Origin: Bacillus sp. JCM 19058
GTDB lineage: Bacteria; Bacillota; Bacilli; Bacillales_H; Bacillaceae_D
Length of the DNA: 64,000 nucleotides
Direction of reading: 5' to 3'
Assembly (NCBI GenBank): GCA_001310555.1
Contig: BAXO01000011.1
Location: 1-64,000, forward strand
Below are positions 1 to 10,728 of this stretch, one piece after another. Within the stretch, counting starts at the first letter, position 1, and every line of letters starts with the position of its first letter. Below the pieces are notes generated by a model. It was not told where the DNA came from. It saw only the letters and a list, made by a program, of their open reading frames with translations, and ran no database searches. Both the position numbers and the translations under genes were made by a program.

Positions 1-1
1 T

Positions 2-649
2 TTAACTTTTTTGTTTGGTGGTGCAATTGCTGGTTCTACTTCTGATTATCTTCACTTTCTCTTACCTGGAATATTAATTATGACGGTTATCCCAATGACG
101 GCATATAGTGGCTCAATCATTAGTATGGATCTTACTAAAGGTATCTTCAATCGCTTTCGTACTCTACCATTCTGGCAACCTGCTGCCATACTGGGAACAC
201 TCCTTAGTGACACAATAAGGTATACCCTTGCTTTATTGGTTTCTTTAGGTACAGGATTATTACTAGGTTTTCGACCTGAGGCAGGAGTAATAGGGACAAT
301 TCTTGCTTTATTATTTATTGTTTTCTTCGCCTTCAGTGTAAGCTGGATCTTTACGATGATAGGTATCATTGTAAAGCGACCGGAAACCGTTTCAGGTATG
401 AGTATGATATTTGTCTATCCACTTATATTTGCAAGTAATCTTTTTGTAGATTCAGATACAATGCCAAATTGGGTTCAATCAATTGTTGAACTTAATCCAT
501 TGAGTGTTGCAGGTTCAACTGTAAGGGGACTAATGTATGGAACTGCAAGTGTCATTGATATTTTTAAAGGGCTGGGGATTTGCATATTGTTAATCGTTGT
601 TTTTGCTTCACTCACCATGCGTTTATACCAAGTTAAAAATAATCATTGA
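2..649 (+). CDS. ABC-2 type transporter permease, 5' end outside window
   Basis: Membrane subunit of an ABC-2 type exporter of the DrrB-like drug/lipid/polysaccharide export group. The frame is already open at the left edge: codons before the apparent TTG at 11 are coding (LTF then LFGGAIAG), so the N-terminus is cut off by the window. About 215 residues are seen against the usual 240-260. Visible are the conserved YLHFLLPGIL segment, about five hydrophobic helices, and the NPLSVAGSTVRGLMYG stretch that precedes the last helix in this family. It is not frameshifted, unlike most of its neighbours. The ATPase partner would be expected to the left. Substrate cannot be read from the sequence. Confidence 0.85.
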   Translation, partial: LTFLFGGAIAGSTSDYLHFLLPGILIMTVIPMTAYSGSIISMDLTKGIFNRFRTLPFWQPAAILGTLLSDTIRYTLALLVSLGTGLLLGFRPEAGVIGTILALLFIVFFAFSVSWIFTMIGIIVKRPETVSGMSMIFVYPLIFASNLFVDSDTMPNWVQSIVELNPLSVAGSTVRGLMYGTASVIDIFKGLGICILLIVVFASLTMRLYQVKNNH

Positions 650-1269
650 TGAAATTCGCGTTGAAACCTATTCAACACGAGTAATCATTAAAAGCTAAGG
701 AAACATCGGAAAAGTAGAAACTTCTGATAATGTGCATTCTAAAAAGGGATTAGTTTTCCATAGCTTTCTTAGATTTGATAATTCCATCGGCTACACTTTC
801 TACAACAATAAGATCATTATTTACCACTTTTGACAGCTAAAATATAAAGAAATATGTAATGAAACGTGAAGTATCTACCAACAGTTAAAATGCTCGAAAG
901 CCAATAGAATAAGGCTATACGAGCATTTAAGAAGATTTAAACAGTAATCAGAAATTTATACTTTGTTTAACATACAAAAAGAAAAACCACCTGACACTTT
1001 AACTCTTGAACCCCTTAATGCAAAAGCTACTTATGATTTTCAAATATATTACATTAGTTCTCACATCATAGTTAAGAAAAGCCCTAGTGGAGCGATGAAA
1101 AATGCTAGTGAGGGTTGATTTTAAGTGCGACCTTGTGGGAGAGAGGGTAAAGTGAAATCGGGTATTGATGAAAGAATATTAAGACGAAAAGCTCTGTTTT
1201 TCTGCAAGACGGCAAAAAGGGCTTTCAGAGCTACTTAGCTTACTCCATCTCTAAGCAAAATATACTGTT

Positions 1270-1311
1270 GAAAGGAAGAAGCGCTTCTACAAAAGAACGT
1301 TTCTTCCTTTC
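1270..1311. terminator. Inverted repeat, possible terminator
   Basis: GAAAGGAAGAA at 1270-1280 pairs perfectly with TTCTTCCTTTC at 1301-1311 around a 20-base loop. The arms are A/G- and T/C-rich, so the plus-strand transcript ends in a pyrimidine tract. No clear gene ends just upstream, so its client is unknown. Confidence 0.4.
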
Positions 1312-1840
1312 TTTATAATCCTTTAGTGGCAGTCCAGAGACAATTCCTACTTGCAAAATAACAAAACTCAGCTTAAGCCAGTTAGAGAATTATATATTTT
1401 ACGCCCAATATCAGTGATAGAACCATTAAATGATATCGGAACACACATATCGATGTATGGACTTACCTTAAACTTGAATAAGCAATATTTGCAATTTATT
1501 AAGCAACATAAACAATGCTTATTACAGTACGTTGAAATAGAATACGTATTAATCGAGGTAATAAACAAGCGTCAAAAAGGAGGCTAACACAGAGAATTAC
1601 ATTGCCTGCAATTGCAGATGAAATCGATCAAGATTTAAAAGCATTTATGAAATGAAACCACTCGATTTACAAATCGGTTTTTAGAAAACTTGAGGGGGCT
1701 TCGCCTTTTACTAGACGTAGGGCTCGAGGGTTTCTAACGTTTCTGTTATATTCCCTTGAGTATCCAAGTCACTGCCTAAAGTTTGTTGATTAGAAAATAT
1801 TGCAATAGAACTGGATCCAACGTTGAGTTCTACAGAAATA

Positions 1841-1854
1841 CGGAAGCGCTCTCA
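1841..1854 (+). promoter_or_regulatory. cre-like site (CcpA catabolite repression)
   Basis: CGGAAGCGCTCTCA fits the Bacillus cre consensus TGWAANCGNTNWCA except at its first base. It lies 24 bp before the start of the solute-binding protein gene at 1878, where CcpA bound with HPr-Ser-P would block transcription. The match is seen; CcpA control is inferred. Confidence 0.6.
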
Positions 1855-1877
1855 AAAAAAACGTTAGGGGGATTACA

Positions 1878-3151
1878 ATGAAATGGTTTCAGCTCAAACT
1901 ATTTCTTTTAGGAAGTGTGTTGTTATGTGTAGCATGTCAATCAGACGAATCGACTATGGAAGGTGGAGAAGAAGGAGTTCAGGAGAATATTACTCTAATA
2001 TGGGCATCTGATCATCCAGAACGCTATGAGATAGCTAAAGAGGCCATTGAAGAAAAGTTTCCGCACATTACCATTGAGTTTTATACTACCCATTCGAACA
2101 GAGAGAGCCTGCAAGAAATGCTAGCAGCACAGGTTCATCCTGATATTTTTAATACACTTAATGCCTATCGCTTACCGTATTATATGGAAGTGCAGTTAGC
2201 CTATGATATGGATGAGCTAGTGGAAGCCCATGAGTTTGACTTAGAGCGAATCGAGCCGGGTTTGCTGTCGCGCATTCGATCATATGCTCCGAATCAAGAG
2301 CTGTATTTACTCCCATATGAACCGGATCTCTTAGCCCTTTTCTATAACAAAGATGTCTTTGATTTATTTGGAGTGGACTACTACAGACGGGATGACGTGG
2401 GACGAGGTACTTGACCTGGCCAGTCAACTAACTAGAGAACATGAAGGTACGCAATACCATGGCTTAGAAATTTGGCAGCCTTTTTTTTGCGGGAGAGGCG
2501 TATGATGTCACGTATGTCGATCCAGATACGGATGAACCAGTGTTTGCGAGTTCTCCTGGCTTACGAGAAGGGTTTGAGCTGTTTAGAGAAATGAGACAAA
2601 TACCAGGGAATGCCGAACCGCCATGGGTCGTTAATGGACAAACGGCGATGTCTGCTCGTTTTAAAGATGTCGGACCGTTGCTGCAAGCAGAAGAAGAAGC
2701 TGGATTGAACTGGGATTTGGTCGCGTGGCCTACCTTTGAGGAACAACCAGGAATCGTGCCTGTTCAAGGAGGAGCTGCCATCGGTGTATCTGCCACAAGC
2801 CAGCATAAAGACGATGCGTTTCAAGCGATCGCCTACCTTCTTTCCGATGAATATCAGGTGGAGCAAGTCAGACAAGGATTGAGTACGCCATTAGCCGATC
2901 AAGAGATTCAAAGTCAAATTTATGCAGATGAGCCATTGATGGCAGATAAAAATACGGATGCCTTCTTTTACCATACGTACAATGGTGGCCCAGAACGACG
3001 ATCGATTTATGATAACGTCCTCGACGAATTTAGAGGGGAGCTCATTGATGAGCTGGCTAACGGAACTCGCAGTATCCCAGAGATATTAACGGAATATGAA
3101 GATCGAGCAAAGGCAGTTATCGATGACCAAAAAAGCTGGGTTGAGAATTGA
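1878..3151 (+). CDS. Extracellular sugar-binding lipoprotein of an ABC transporter (family 1), frameshifted
   Basis: Lipid-anchored binding protein for a carbohydrate ABC importer. The N-terminus has a signal peptide ending in the lipobox LLCVAC (Cys at about residue 20), then an acidic linker. The motif FYNKDVFDLFG followed by MTWDEVLDLA is typical of YesO/UgpB-like family 1 proteins. Joined length is about 424 residues, normal for the family. The frame breaks twice: near 2383 (FGVDY into TDGMTWDEV) and in an 8-T run at about 2479-2486 (QPFF into FAGEAY). Start ATG 1878 is preceded by AGGGGG. No permease genes are adjacent, so it is an orphan binding protein. It closely resembles the proteins at 35443, 36835 and 38389. 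Family is clear, ligand unknown. Confidence 0.85.
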
Positions 3152-3332
3152 TTTAGTTTTCCCAGGGTTTCTATAACATTATAGCTGGTGACACTACTGA
3201 GACTACGATTAATGTAGCAGGTACGTATGATCCCCAACCTTAATATCTTTAGTTTCACATAACTAATCCAAAAGCTCGTTGCTACCACTGAGAGTAACGG
3301 GTTTTTGGATTGATAGGGGTTACTCCATCCAC

Positions 3333-3346
3333 TCGGACGCTCTCAA
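3333..3346 (+). promoter_or_regulatory. cre-like box
   Basis: The sequence CTCGGACGCTCTCA followed by an A-tract repeats, with a 2-base deletion, the cre-like box before the gene at 1878. It lies just upstream of the promoter of the LacI-type gene. The match to the cre consensus is weaker than at 1841. Confidence 0.4.
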
Positions 3347-3354
3347 AAAAAATC

Positions 3355-3383
3355 TTGCAATCAATTTTAAAATGATGTACGAT
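3355..3383 (+). promoter_or_regulatory. Predicted sigma-A promoter
   Basis: TTGCAA at 3355-3360 and TACGAT at 3378-3383 are separated by 17 bp. They lie about 30 bp before the start of the LacI-type gene. Confidence 0.45.
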
Positions 3384-3413
3384 GATCAAAGTTAAAAGAA
3401 AGGAGATTTTAAA

Positions 3414-4434
3414 CTGAAAACGATTCAAAGAATTACAGCTAAGACGATCGCTGAACACCTAGGAGTGTCAGTAGCAACTGTTGATCGTGTATTAAATAAT
3501 CGTGGGAATGTCAAAAAGGAAACGTATGAAAAGGTATTGGCGGCTGCAGATGAGTTAGGGTATCGACCGAATCGACTGGCTCGATTTTTGTCAAAAAAAG
3601 ACAGAATATCGAGTTGCGGTTATTTATCCATTGTATGTTGAATTTTTCTGGGAACAAGTTGAAGTGGGATTTAAAATAGCTTTAGATGAGTTTGAAGATT
3701 ACGGGCTGCAAATTGATACATACCGTCCTTCAGCACCGGAGCGCACTGCCGAAGATATTTTAGCTGAGGTTGTTCATTCAAATCAGTACCAAGGAATTGC
3801 GATTTCTCCTGGAGATGAAGATTTAACAGATTCCATTAAAGAAGCTGTGGCTAAAGGGATTAAAGTTTGTACATTTAACCAAGATATCCCAAACAGTAAT
3901 CGAATGTTTTATGTCGGTGCTGATTATCGAAAGTCAGGTCGACTTGCAGGTGAGTTAATTCGTAAATTTGTTCGGAGTCAAGAAAAAGTTGCTATTTTAG
4001 GGGCAAATGATGACTTTCAGACTAAAGAGAAAAATAAAGGTTTTATTGAAGTTGTCAAGGAACATTTAGACGTATGCGGACCCTATGCTCTTGTCGGATC
4101 TGAGTATTCAAAAAAACAATTAAAAGATGTTTTTCAGAATGTTACTGGTGTGTATGTATCAACGGCTGAATTAATTAAAGTAGCTGAATATATTTCGGAA
4201 CTAAGCTTAGAAAACTTAGTTGTTGTCGGTCATGATTTCAATGAACAATTACTAAAGTACTTGGAAGCGGATGTGATCACTGCGACAATTAATCAAGATC
4301 CAATTGGACAAGGATATGATGCACTGTCTATGCTTTTTGAAAAAATGGCTTTCGAGGATCGAATTATAGATACGATAGATAAAGAAAGTAAACTTGAAGT
4401 GATTGTGAAGGAGAATGCTAAGTTTTACATATAA
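3414..4434 (+). CDS. LacI/PurR-family transcriptional regulator with periplasmic-binding-like sensor, frameshifted
   Basis: Sugar-responsive DNA-binding regulator. The N-terminal helix-turn-helix reads TIAEHLGVSVATVDRVLNNRG, and the hinge region ends YRPNRLARFLSKK. The rest is a type 1 periplasmic-binding-like ligand domain (IYPLYVEFFWEQVEVGF onward). The frame changes in a 7-A run at 3593-3599; removing one A joins the two halves into about 340 residues, the family norm. The start is taken as CTG 3414, where homology begins, after AAAGGAGAT. CTG is unusual, so a one-base error at the start is possible. It stands directly upstream of the alpha-xylosidase and its transporter genes, so it probably regulates them in response to an alpha-xyloside. 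Confidence 0.85.
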
Positions 4435-4493
4435 TCGCACCTTCCTGTACGTCTTAAAGCAATTAAAATGAGCAACCATTTTTTTTAAGAAGA

Positions 4494-4534
4494 AATGATG
4501 AACGTACATCATAAAATGAGGGACGTTCATCATT
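4494..4534. terminator. 12-bp inverted repeat between regulator and glycosidase genes
   Basis: AATGATGAACGT (4494-4505) and ACGTTCATCATT (4523-4534) form a perfect 12-bp stem with a 17-base loop, followed only by TTTTG. It lies between the LacI-type gene and the GH31 gene. It may be a weak terminator for the regulator, or an operator or mRNA-stability element. Confidence 0.5.
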
Positions 4535-4601
4535 TTGAAAGGAAGAAGACTAAGAACGCATTAAACAAATAAAGTAATGATTTTAAATAGGAGTGAAACA
4601 A

Positions 4602-6918
4602 ATGAAGTTTAGTGATGGTTGCTGGATGACTCGGGAAGGTTTTTACCCGTCTTCCCCTGCACAAATTCACACAGCAGAAATAACAAACGAAAAGTTAACA
4701 CTTTATGCACCGTTTAATCGAATCGAACATCGTGGAGCAACCCTAGATGGTGGCATGATGACAATTGAAATAACGACACCAGCGAAAGATTATTGGAGTA
4801 AAAATGAATCATCATGCTGGTGGACATGAGCGAGGTCCTGAATTTCCACTTATTAAACAAAAACGAACACTGGACATCAAAGAAACGACTGACCATTTTC
4901 GTGTGAAAAGCGAAAATTTAGAAGTACAAATAAAAAAAAGCTTGTTGGAACCTCACTTTTTTTGCGAAATGGAAAAATCCTTACAAAAAGTGAAGAGAAT
5001 GCACCAGCGTACATTAAAACAAATAGTAAGCAGACGTATATGAGAGAACAGTTATCTCTTGGGGTGGGTGAACTCATTTACGGCTTAGGTGAGCGTTTTA
5101 CGCCATTTGTGAAAAACGGGCAAACGGTAAATATTTGGAATGAAGATGGCGGAACAGGTAGTGAGCAAGCTTATAAAAATGTTCCTTTCTATGTTAGTAA
5201 TGCAGGCTATGGCGTTTTTGTTAATCATTCTGAAAGCGTTTCCTATGAAATTGGCTCAGAAAAAAACATCAAAAGCCCAGTTCAGTGTAGAGGGCGAGAA
5301 CTTAGAATATTATTTCATCGATGGACCGACTATCAAAGAAGTCATTGAACGATATACGAATTTTTTAGGAAAGCCTTCTCTTCCACCTGCTTGGTCATTT
5401 GGACTTTGGCTCTCAACCTCATTTACTACAAATTATGATGAAGGAACGGTTAATCAATTTATTGACGGGATGGCAGAGAGAGACATCCCACTAGATGTGT
5501 TCCATTTTGATTGTTTTTGGATGAAGGAATTTGAATGGTGCAACTTTATTTGGGATGAACGGGTGTTCCCAGAGCCCGAGAAGATGCTGGCTCGATTAAA
5601 AGACAAAGGATTAAAAATCTCCCTTTGGATTAATCCGTATATCGGACAGAAATCTCCTTTATTTAAAGAAGGTAAAGAGAATGGTTATTTTATCAAACGA
5701 TTAGATGGTACGGTTTGGCAGTGGGATAAGTGGCAGGCTGGTTTAGCGATTGTCGACTTTACGAATCCTGAAGCGTGCAAATGGTATGAAAGTAAGCTCG
5801 AAGCGTTGCTTGATATGGGAGTCGACAGCTTTAAGACGGATTTTGGTGAGAGAATTCCAACCGATGTTCAATATTTTGATCGCTCAAATCCTGAGAAAAT
5901 GCACAATTACTATTCCTATCTTTACAATAAAATCGTATTTGAACTGTTGGAACGTAGGCGAGGTGAAAATGAGGCTGTTGTATTTGCTCGTTCAGCAACA
6001 GCAGGTAGTCAAAAGTTTCCTGTGCACTGGGGCGGTGATTGCTTATCAAATTATGAATCAATGGCTGAATCGTTGCGTGGTGGCCTATCATTTAGTTTGA
6101 CTGGTTTTGGTTATTGGAGCCATGATATTGGTGGATTTGAGTCTGGTACGTCTCCAGATCTTTATAAACGCTGGACCCAATTTGGTTTACTTTCTTCTCA
6201 TAGCCGCTATCACGGTAGCTGGGAATATAAAGTACCTTGGATTTATGACGAAGAGGCTGTTGATGTCACTAGGAAATTTACGAAGCTTAAAAATAAGCTA
6301 ATGCCGTATATCTTCAACTATGCAACTGAGTCAGCAAAGAGAGGAATTCCAATGATGCGACCGATGTTACTTGAATTTGAAGATGATGAGACGTGCCATT
6401 ACCTTGATCGCCAATATATGTTTGGAGAAAAATTACTTGTTGCTCCAATTTTTAATGAGCAAGGGACGGTCCGCTACTATGTACCCCAAGGAAAATGGAC
6501 CAACCTTTTAACGAATGAAAACATTGCCGGTGGACAATGGCAAATGGAAGAACATACGTATATGACGTTGCCACTACTTGTGAGGGAGAATTCAATCATC
6601 CCGTTTGGTTTTGAGGAGAAGACCGCAGAGTACGACTACTGTCGCAAGCCCGAATTCCATTTGTTTGAATTAGACGAAGAGAGTGAGGCAAATATTCCTA
6701 ATCAGGTGGGAGAGCAAGTCGTTCATGTGAAAGCGGTTAAAAAAGGCCGCATGATCACTTTTTCAACAGACGGTTTATCAACTTCCTATGAGCTTGTATT
6801 ACGTAACGAATTTACTGTACAAGAAGTAAACAAAGGTGAAATTCACGTAGAAGAATACGGGACGCGGATTAAAACGGATGCAGTGGAATTGATGATCACG
6901 TTAGAAAAGAATGATTAA
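4602..6918 (+). CDS. yicI: Alpha-xylosidase, glycoside hydrolase family 31 (YicI type), frameshifted
   Basis: Cytoplasmic retaining alpha-glycosidase that removes alpha-linked xylose from small oligosaccharides such as isoprimeverose. The joined protein is about 771 residues, as in E. coli YicI. The nucleophile motif KTDFGERIP falls near residue 412. The acid/base motif FPVHWGGD followed by [13 protein letters not shown] near residue 480 is diagnostic of the YicI branch rather than of maltases. Four one-base insertions break the frame: near 4790, in an 8-A run at about 4932, in a 7-T run at about 4958, and in a 7-A run at about 5261. Start ATG 4602 is preferred over GTG 4593 because the AATAGGAG site is 9-10 bases upstream and YicI proteins begin MKF-DG. 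It lies between a LacI regulator and an oligosaccharide importer. Confidence 0.9.
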
Positions 6919-6930
6919 TGTAACTGAAGA

Positions 6931-6966
6931 CCATGCGAGAAATGAGCTTGCTAGTTTCTCGCATGG
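6931..6966. repeat. 12-bp intercistronic hairpin
   Basis: CCATGCGAGAAA (6931-6942) and TTTCTCGCATGG (6955-6966) form a perfect stem without a following T-tract. It sits between the xylosidase and permease genes and could stabilise a processed mRNA end or cause partial termination. Confidence 0.55.
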
Positions 6967-6994
6967 TATACGACATTGATTTAGAGGTAGGTGA

Positions 6995-7962
6995 ATGCAA
7001 TTGGAGTCTAAAGTGAACAAAGAATTAGGTGCTACAGAATTGAAACGAACAAAGGAGCCATTCTGGAAAGTTTTGATTAGACAACGGTATTTATATGCAA
7101 TGTCGGTTCCTTTTATCATGATGGTTTTGGTTTTTAATTATCTTCTTGTGGGGTTGGACGATGGCCTTTCAAGAATACAGGCCAGGTTTTTCCTTTTTTT
7201 GAACAACAATGGGTTGGGTTTGACCATTTTATTGCTCTATTTAATGATAGCCAATTTTATTTAGTTCTTCGCAATACATTGGCGATGAGTATTCTCGGAT
7301 TGACAGGCGGGATGCTTGTCCCAATTATTTTCGCATTGTTCCTTAATGAATTACGTGTTTCATGGTTTAAGAGAACCATTCAAACAGTATCCTATCTTCC
7401 CCACTTTGTCTCATGGGTTGTTGTGGCAGGTATAGTGACAAAGATGCTCTCTACTGACGGAGGAATTGTTAATGAACTGTTGATCACGTTTAACATCATC
7501 GAACAACCTATTCAATTTATGGCGAAAGGAACATGGTTTTGGGGGATTGTGACCATATCTGATATTTGGAAAGAAATGGGGTGGAATTCGATTATCTTCA
7601 TCGCTGCGATGGCAGGTGTTGATCCGCAATTATATGAAGCTGCTAAAGTAGACGGTGCTAGCAGGTGGAGACAAATGTGGCATATTACATTGCCGAGTAT
7701 TCGTCCCGTCATTATGATTATTTTTATCTTAAGTATCGGAAGTTTAATCAGTACTGGTTTTGAAAAACAAATGCTACTAGGAAATAACCTGGTGAAAGAG
7801 TATTCCGAAGTTTTAGAGCTATACGCACTTAATTATGGGATTGGATTAGCAAGGTATTCGTATGGAACGGCTATTAGTATATTTAACTCGATTGTAAGCG
7901 TGATTTTACTTTTAACAGCAAATGCGATTTATCGCAAAATTGCGAAAGAAAGTATTATTTGA
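6995..7962 (+). CDS. Sugar ABC transporter permease, LplB/YtrP type, frameshifted
   Basis: Inner-membrane permease of the importer whose other parts follow. The start is ATG 6995 after a GAGGTAGGTG site. The N-terminal part reads WKVLIRQRYLYAMSVPFIMMVLVFNY. The frame then shifts near 7145 and again in a 7-T run at about 7194-7200, after which the protein reads FEQQWVGFDHFIALF and continues to the end. The cytoplasmic EAA loop (LYEAAKVDGASRWRQMWHITLPSIRP) that contacts the ATPase is present. Joined length is about 320 residues, normal for LplB-type proteins with six helices. It ends 12 bp before the partner permease gene. No ATPase gene is in the unit, so a shared MsmX-type ATPase is likely, as known for Bacillus. 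Confidence 0.85.
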
Positions 7963-7974
7963 GGTGAGAGGTCA

Positions 7975-8879
7975 ATGGCAAAACAGATAAACCAGTTTCA
8001 AAAAACGAAAATATCTGATCGTTTGTTCGATACGACGAACATTTTGATAATGATTGGAATTTTTGTCGTGATGCTCTATCCCTTTTTAAATGTATTGGCC
8101 ATTGCATTAAATGACTCTGTTGATACGGTGCGGGGCGGTATTTATATTTGGCCACGTGAGTTCACACTAGAAAATTTCATCCAAGTGTTCCAGTACGACA
8201 CACTATTAGTCGCTTTTCGAAATTCAGTCCTTAGGACAGTCATTGGAACGGGGTTAGGGTTAGTAGCAACGTCAATGCTCGCTTTTGCATTAAGTCGAAG
8301 AGATTTCAAGTCTAGGAAACTATTTTCAATGATCATTATTTTAACAATGTATTTTTCAGGTGGATTAATCCCCGGCTATATGGTTATCCGTGATCTGGGC
8401 TTAATTAATAGCTTTTGGGTTTATATTTTACCAGGGATGATTGCGGCATGGAATGTAATTATTATGCGTTCGTTTATGGATAGTGTTCCATACTCGCTCC
8501 AAGAATCAGCAAAATTGGATGGTGCAAGTGACTTTACAATTTATTTACGAATTATACTCCACTGTGTAAGCCTGTGCTGGCAACGATAGCACTGTTTATA
8601 GCTGTTGGGCAATGGAATTCGTGGTTTGATACGTATCTCTATAATAGTGCAAATCCAGCACTAACAACGCTGCAATACGAATTAATGAAAATACTAGAAA
8701 ATACAACGTCAGGACAATCAGCTACACATGGTGCAGAAATGGAATCACAAGTTCGCCAAGTATCACCAGAATCAATCAGAATGGCGATTACAATTGTGAC
8801 GGTCGTTCCTATTTTAATGGTGTATCCCTTTATTCAACGCTACTTTGTTAAGGGGATGACGATAGGAGCAGTGAAATAG
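7975..8879 (+). CDS. Carbohydrate ABC transporter permease, LplC/YtcP type, frameshifted
   Basis: Second permease of the oligosaccharide importer. Start ATG 7975 follows GAGGTGAGAGG. About 300 residues after joining. The sequence shows an N-terminal helix after a charged leader, the conserved GGLIPGYMVIRDLGLINSFW region, the EAA loop (LQESAKLDGASDFTIYLRI) and a C-terminal MVYPFIQRYFVKGMTIGAVK, all typical of YtcP/LplC. The frame breaks at about 8559, where the expected LPLCKP reads out of frame; one missing C in a CCC run explains it, so this is a deletion rather than an insertion. It pairs with the permease at 6995 and the binding protein at 8935. Confidence 0.87.
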
Positions 8880-8885
8880 GTAATA

Positions 8886-8904
8886 AACAGGGGTTTACCC
8901 TGTT
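8886..8904 (+). repeat. Intercistronic hairpin before the binding-protein gene
   Basis: AACAGGG (8886-8892) and CCCTGTT (8898-8904) pair around a 5-base loop. It lies between permease and binding-protein genes, a position where hairpins often give the binding protein higher expression. That role is inferred. Confidence 0.5.
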
Positions 8905-8934
8905 GCAAAAATATTAAAACGGGAGGGTTTACAA

Positions 8935-10597
8935 ATGAAAAGGAAATGGAACACAGCTGGAATTGCTGTTATGGCTTCAGGTCTGCTAATGATCAGTGCA
9001 TGTAGCGACAGCGAGGAGACTGTAGAACTTGGCGATGAGCGATAACATTTACGATGTTCCACGGAGATCCACATCCAGACTGGAACAATATGCAAGATCC
9101 AGTTGGTCAGAAAATTATTGAAGAGACAGGTGTTACGATCAATGCTGAATTTGATTTGGGAGGCGGGTCTGATCGATACGCATTAATGGCTGCTAGTGGA
9201 GAATATCCCGACTTCATTTCACCTAAAGGTGAAGGTGGCATTCTTATTAATTCCGGTGGAATGGTTGATCTTGAACCTTTAATTGAAGAGCACGCGCCAA
9301 ATATTAAAAAGTTGTACGGTGATTATCTTGATAGAATGCGTTGGAGTGCTGATGATCCATCGATCTATTTTTTTAAGTACTTCACCGGTAGATTCTCAAA
9401 AATGGTCACCCACGAACGGATTTTGGTTACAACATCGCGTAGTAGAAGAGCTTGGTTATCCTGAGATTAGAACCATTCAAGATTTTGAAAACGCAATCAA
9501 AGAATACATGGAACTATATCCAGAAATAGATGGACAAAAAAGAATTGGTCTTTCTTTAAATGGAGATGACTGGAGGACGTTAATTACGGTAACTAACCCA
9601 GCGTTTTTTTTGCAACTGGCGCCTCAGATGACGGGGAATGGTATATCGATCCAGAAACATACGAAGCGATTTTTCATTACAAACGTCCAGAGGAACGAGA
9701 ATACTTCCGCTGGTTAAACCACATGAACGACAGTGGACTACTTGATCCCGAAACGTTTACTCATCAAGATGACCAATATAATGCAAAACTTGCTTCTGGT
9801 CGAGTGATTGCAACAATTGATGCTGACTGGGGAATTGGAGAAGTGCAGAACTCAATCCGCTCTACCGGTGAGCATGAAAGAATGTATGGTCCGTATCCTG
9901 TAACAATGAGTGAAGATGTCCCGCATGCTGATTTCCAAGATACTGGCTATTTAGGTGGCTGGGGAATTGGAATATCCGTTGATAATAAGGATCCTGTCGC
10001 GGCGATAAAATTCTTGGACTGGCTTGCTTCAGATGAAGGTCAGGTTTTGAATAACTGGGGAATTGAAGGTGAGCATTATGAAGTAATAGATGGCGAGCGT
10101 GTAATCTCTGATGAAGAAATGGATCGAAGAAACAATGATAGTCATTATGCGAGAGACACAGGGATAACAAGTTATGACTTTATGTCACCAAGATATGGGG
10201 ATGGAGTAGAAGATTCGACAGGACAGACATATACAATCGCTTCACCTGATCAAATTGTTGATTCGTATACAGAAAAAGAAAAAGAAGTACTAGAGGCATA
10301 TGGAGCAGAGATGTGGATGGATCTGTATCCCAGTGCAGATGAATTTCCAATTAAACCATGGGGCGCAGGTTTCCAAATCAATACATCAAATATTCCAACT
10401 TTGACGTGACATTTCAAAGAGCGCAAGAAATCATGTATCGTCGCATTCCTGAAGCGATTTTAACCTCACCTGACAACTTTGATGACGTTTATGATGCGTT
10501 CTTAGAGGAATTAGAAGTGGCAGGTGTTGAAGAAATTGAAGCTCAATTTACCGAATTAGTGAGAGAGCATGTAGAGCTTTTTGAAGGGAATTTCTAA
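8935..10597 (+). CDS. Extracellular solute-binding lipoprotein, LplA family, frameshifted
   Basis: Large binding protein (about 554 residues joined, the LplA-family size) of the importer encoded just upstream. Start ATG 8935 follows GGGAGGG. Signal peptide with lipobox LMISAC, Cys at about residue 24. The mature part begins with FTMFHGDPHPDWNN and includes GWGIGISVDNKDPVAAIKFLDWLASDEGQ, a pattern typical of this family. The frame changes four times: about 9038 (deletion), a 7-T run at about 9367, an 8-T run at about 9604-9611, and about 10400 (deletion). Ligand is probably an alpha-xylosylated oligosaccharide, judging by the linked GH31 gene; that is inference. Confidence 0.87.
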
Positions 10598-10617
10598 TGT
10601 AAATTTGATCAAGGGCT

Positions 10618-10645
10618 CCTCTCTGTTCTAAGAGAGGATTTCTTT
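10618..10645 (+). terminator. Rho-independent terminator
   Basis: CCTCTCT (10618-10624) pairs with AGAGAGG (10631-10637), followed by ATTTCTTT. It closes the xylosidase-transporter operon 20 bp after the binding-protein stop. Confidence 0.75.
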
Positions 10646-10651
10646 ATGATG

Positions 10652-10728
10652 ACAAAATATGAAGATCGAGCAATTTCGAGGAATTAAAAAGCTGGGTTGA
10701 TAACGATAACGTGAAGAATAGGCTATAA
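10652..10728 (+). pseudogene. Relic of the C-terminus of a solute-binding protein
   Basis: Right after the terminator, the frames read TKYEDRA and, one frame on, KSWVDNDNVKNRL before a stop. The protein at 1878 ends TEYEDRAKAVIDDQKSWVEN. The shared YEDRA and KSWV blocks in the same order and near-correct spacing suggest a decayed copy of the tail of that paralog. The match is short, so chance is possible. Confidence 0.45.

Larger units (their letters stand above)
650..1877. other. Gene-poor stretch of 1.2 kb
   Basis: No recognisable gene. Overlapping open frames on both strands at about 1350-1590 (78 codons on plus, 66 on minus) match nothing I know and lack a convincing ribosome site. A short frame just after it (about 1589-1654, reading ITLPAIADEIDQDLKAFMK) looks protein-like but has no clear start. 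The stretch holds a hairpin at 1270-1311 and a cre-like box at 1841-1854 that belong to flanking genes. It could be decayed accessory DNA. Confidence 0.4.

Noticed and set aside
1351..1587. 78-codon plus-strand frame with a 66-codon frame on the opposite strand
   Set aside because: No ribosome site, low-complexity composition and no family resemblance; both frames seem to be chance in AT-rich DNA.
4593..4601. GTG 4593 as start of the alpha-xylosidase
   Set aside because: It overlaps the ribosome site; ATG 4602 is correctly spaced and matches the usual MKF start.
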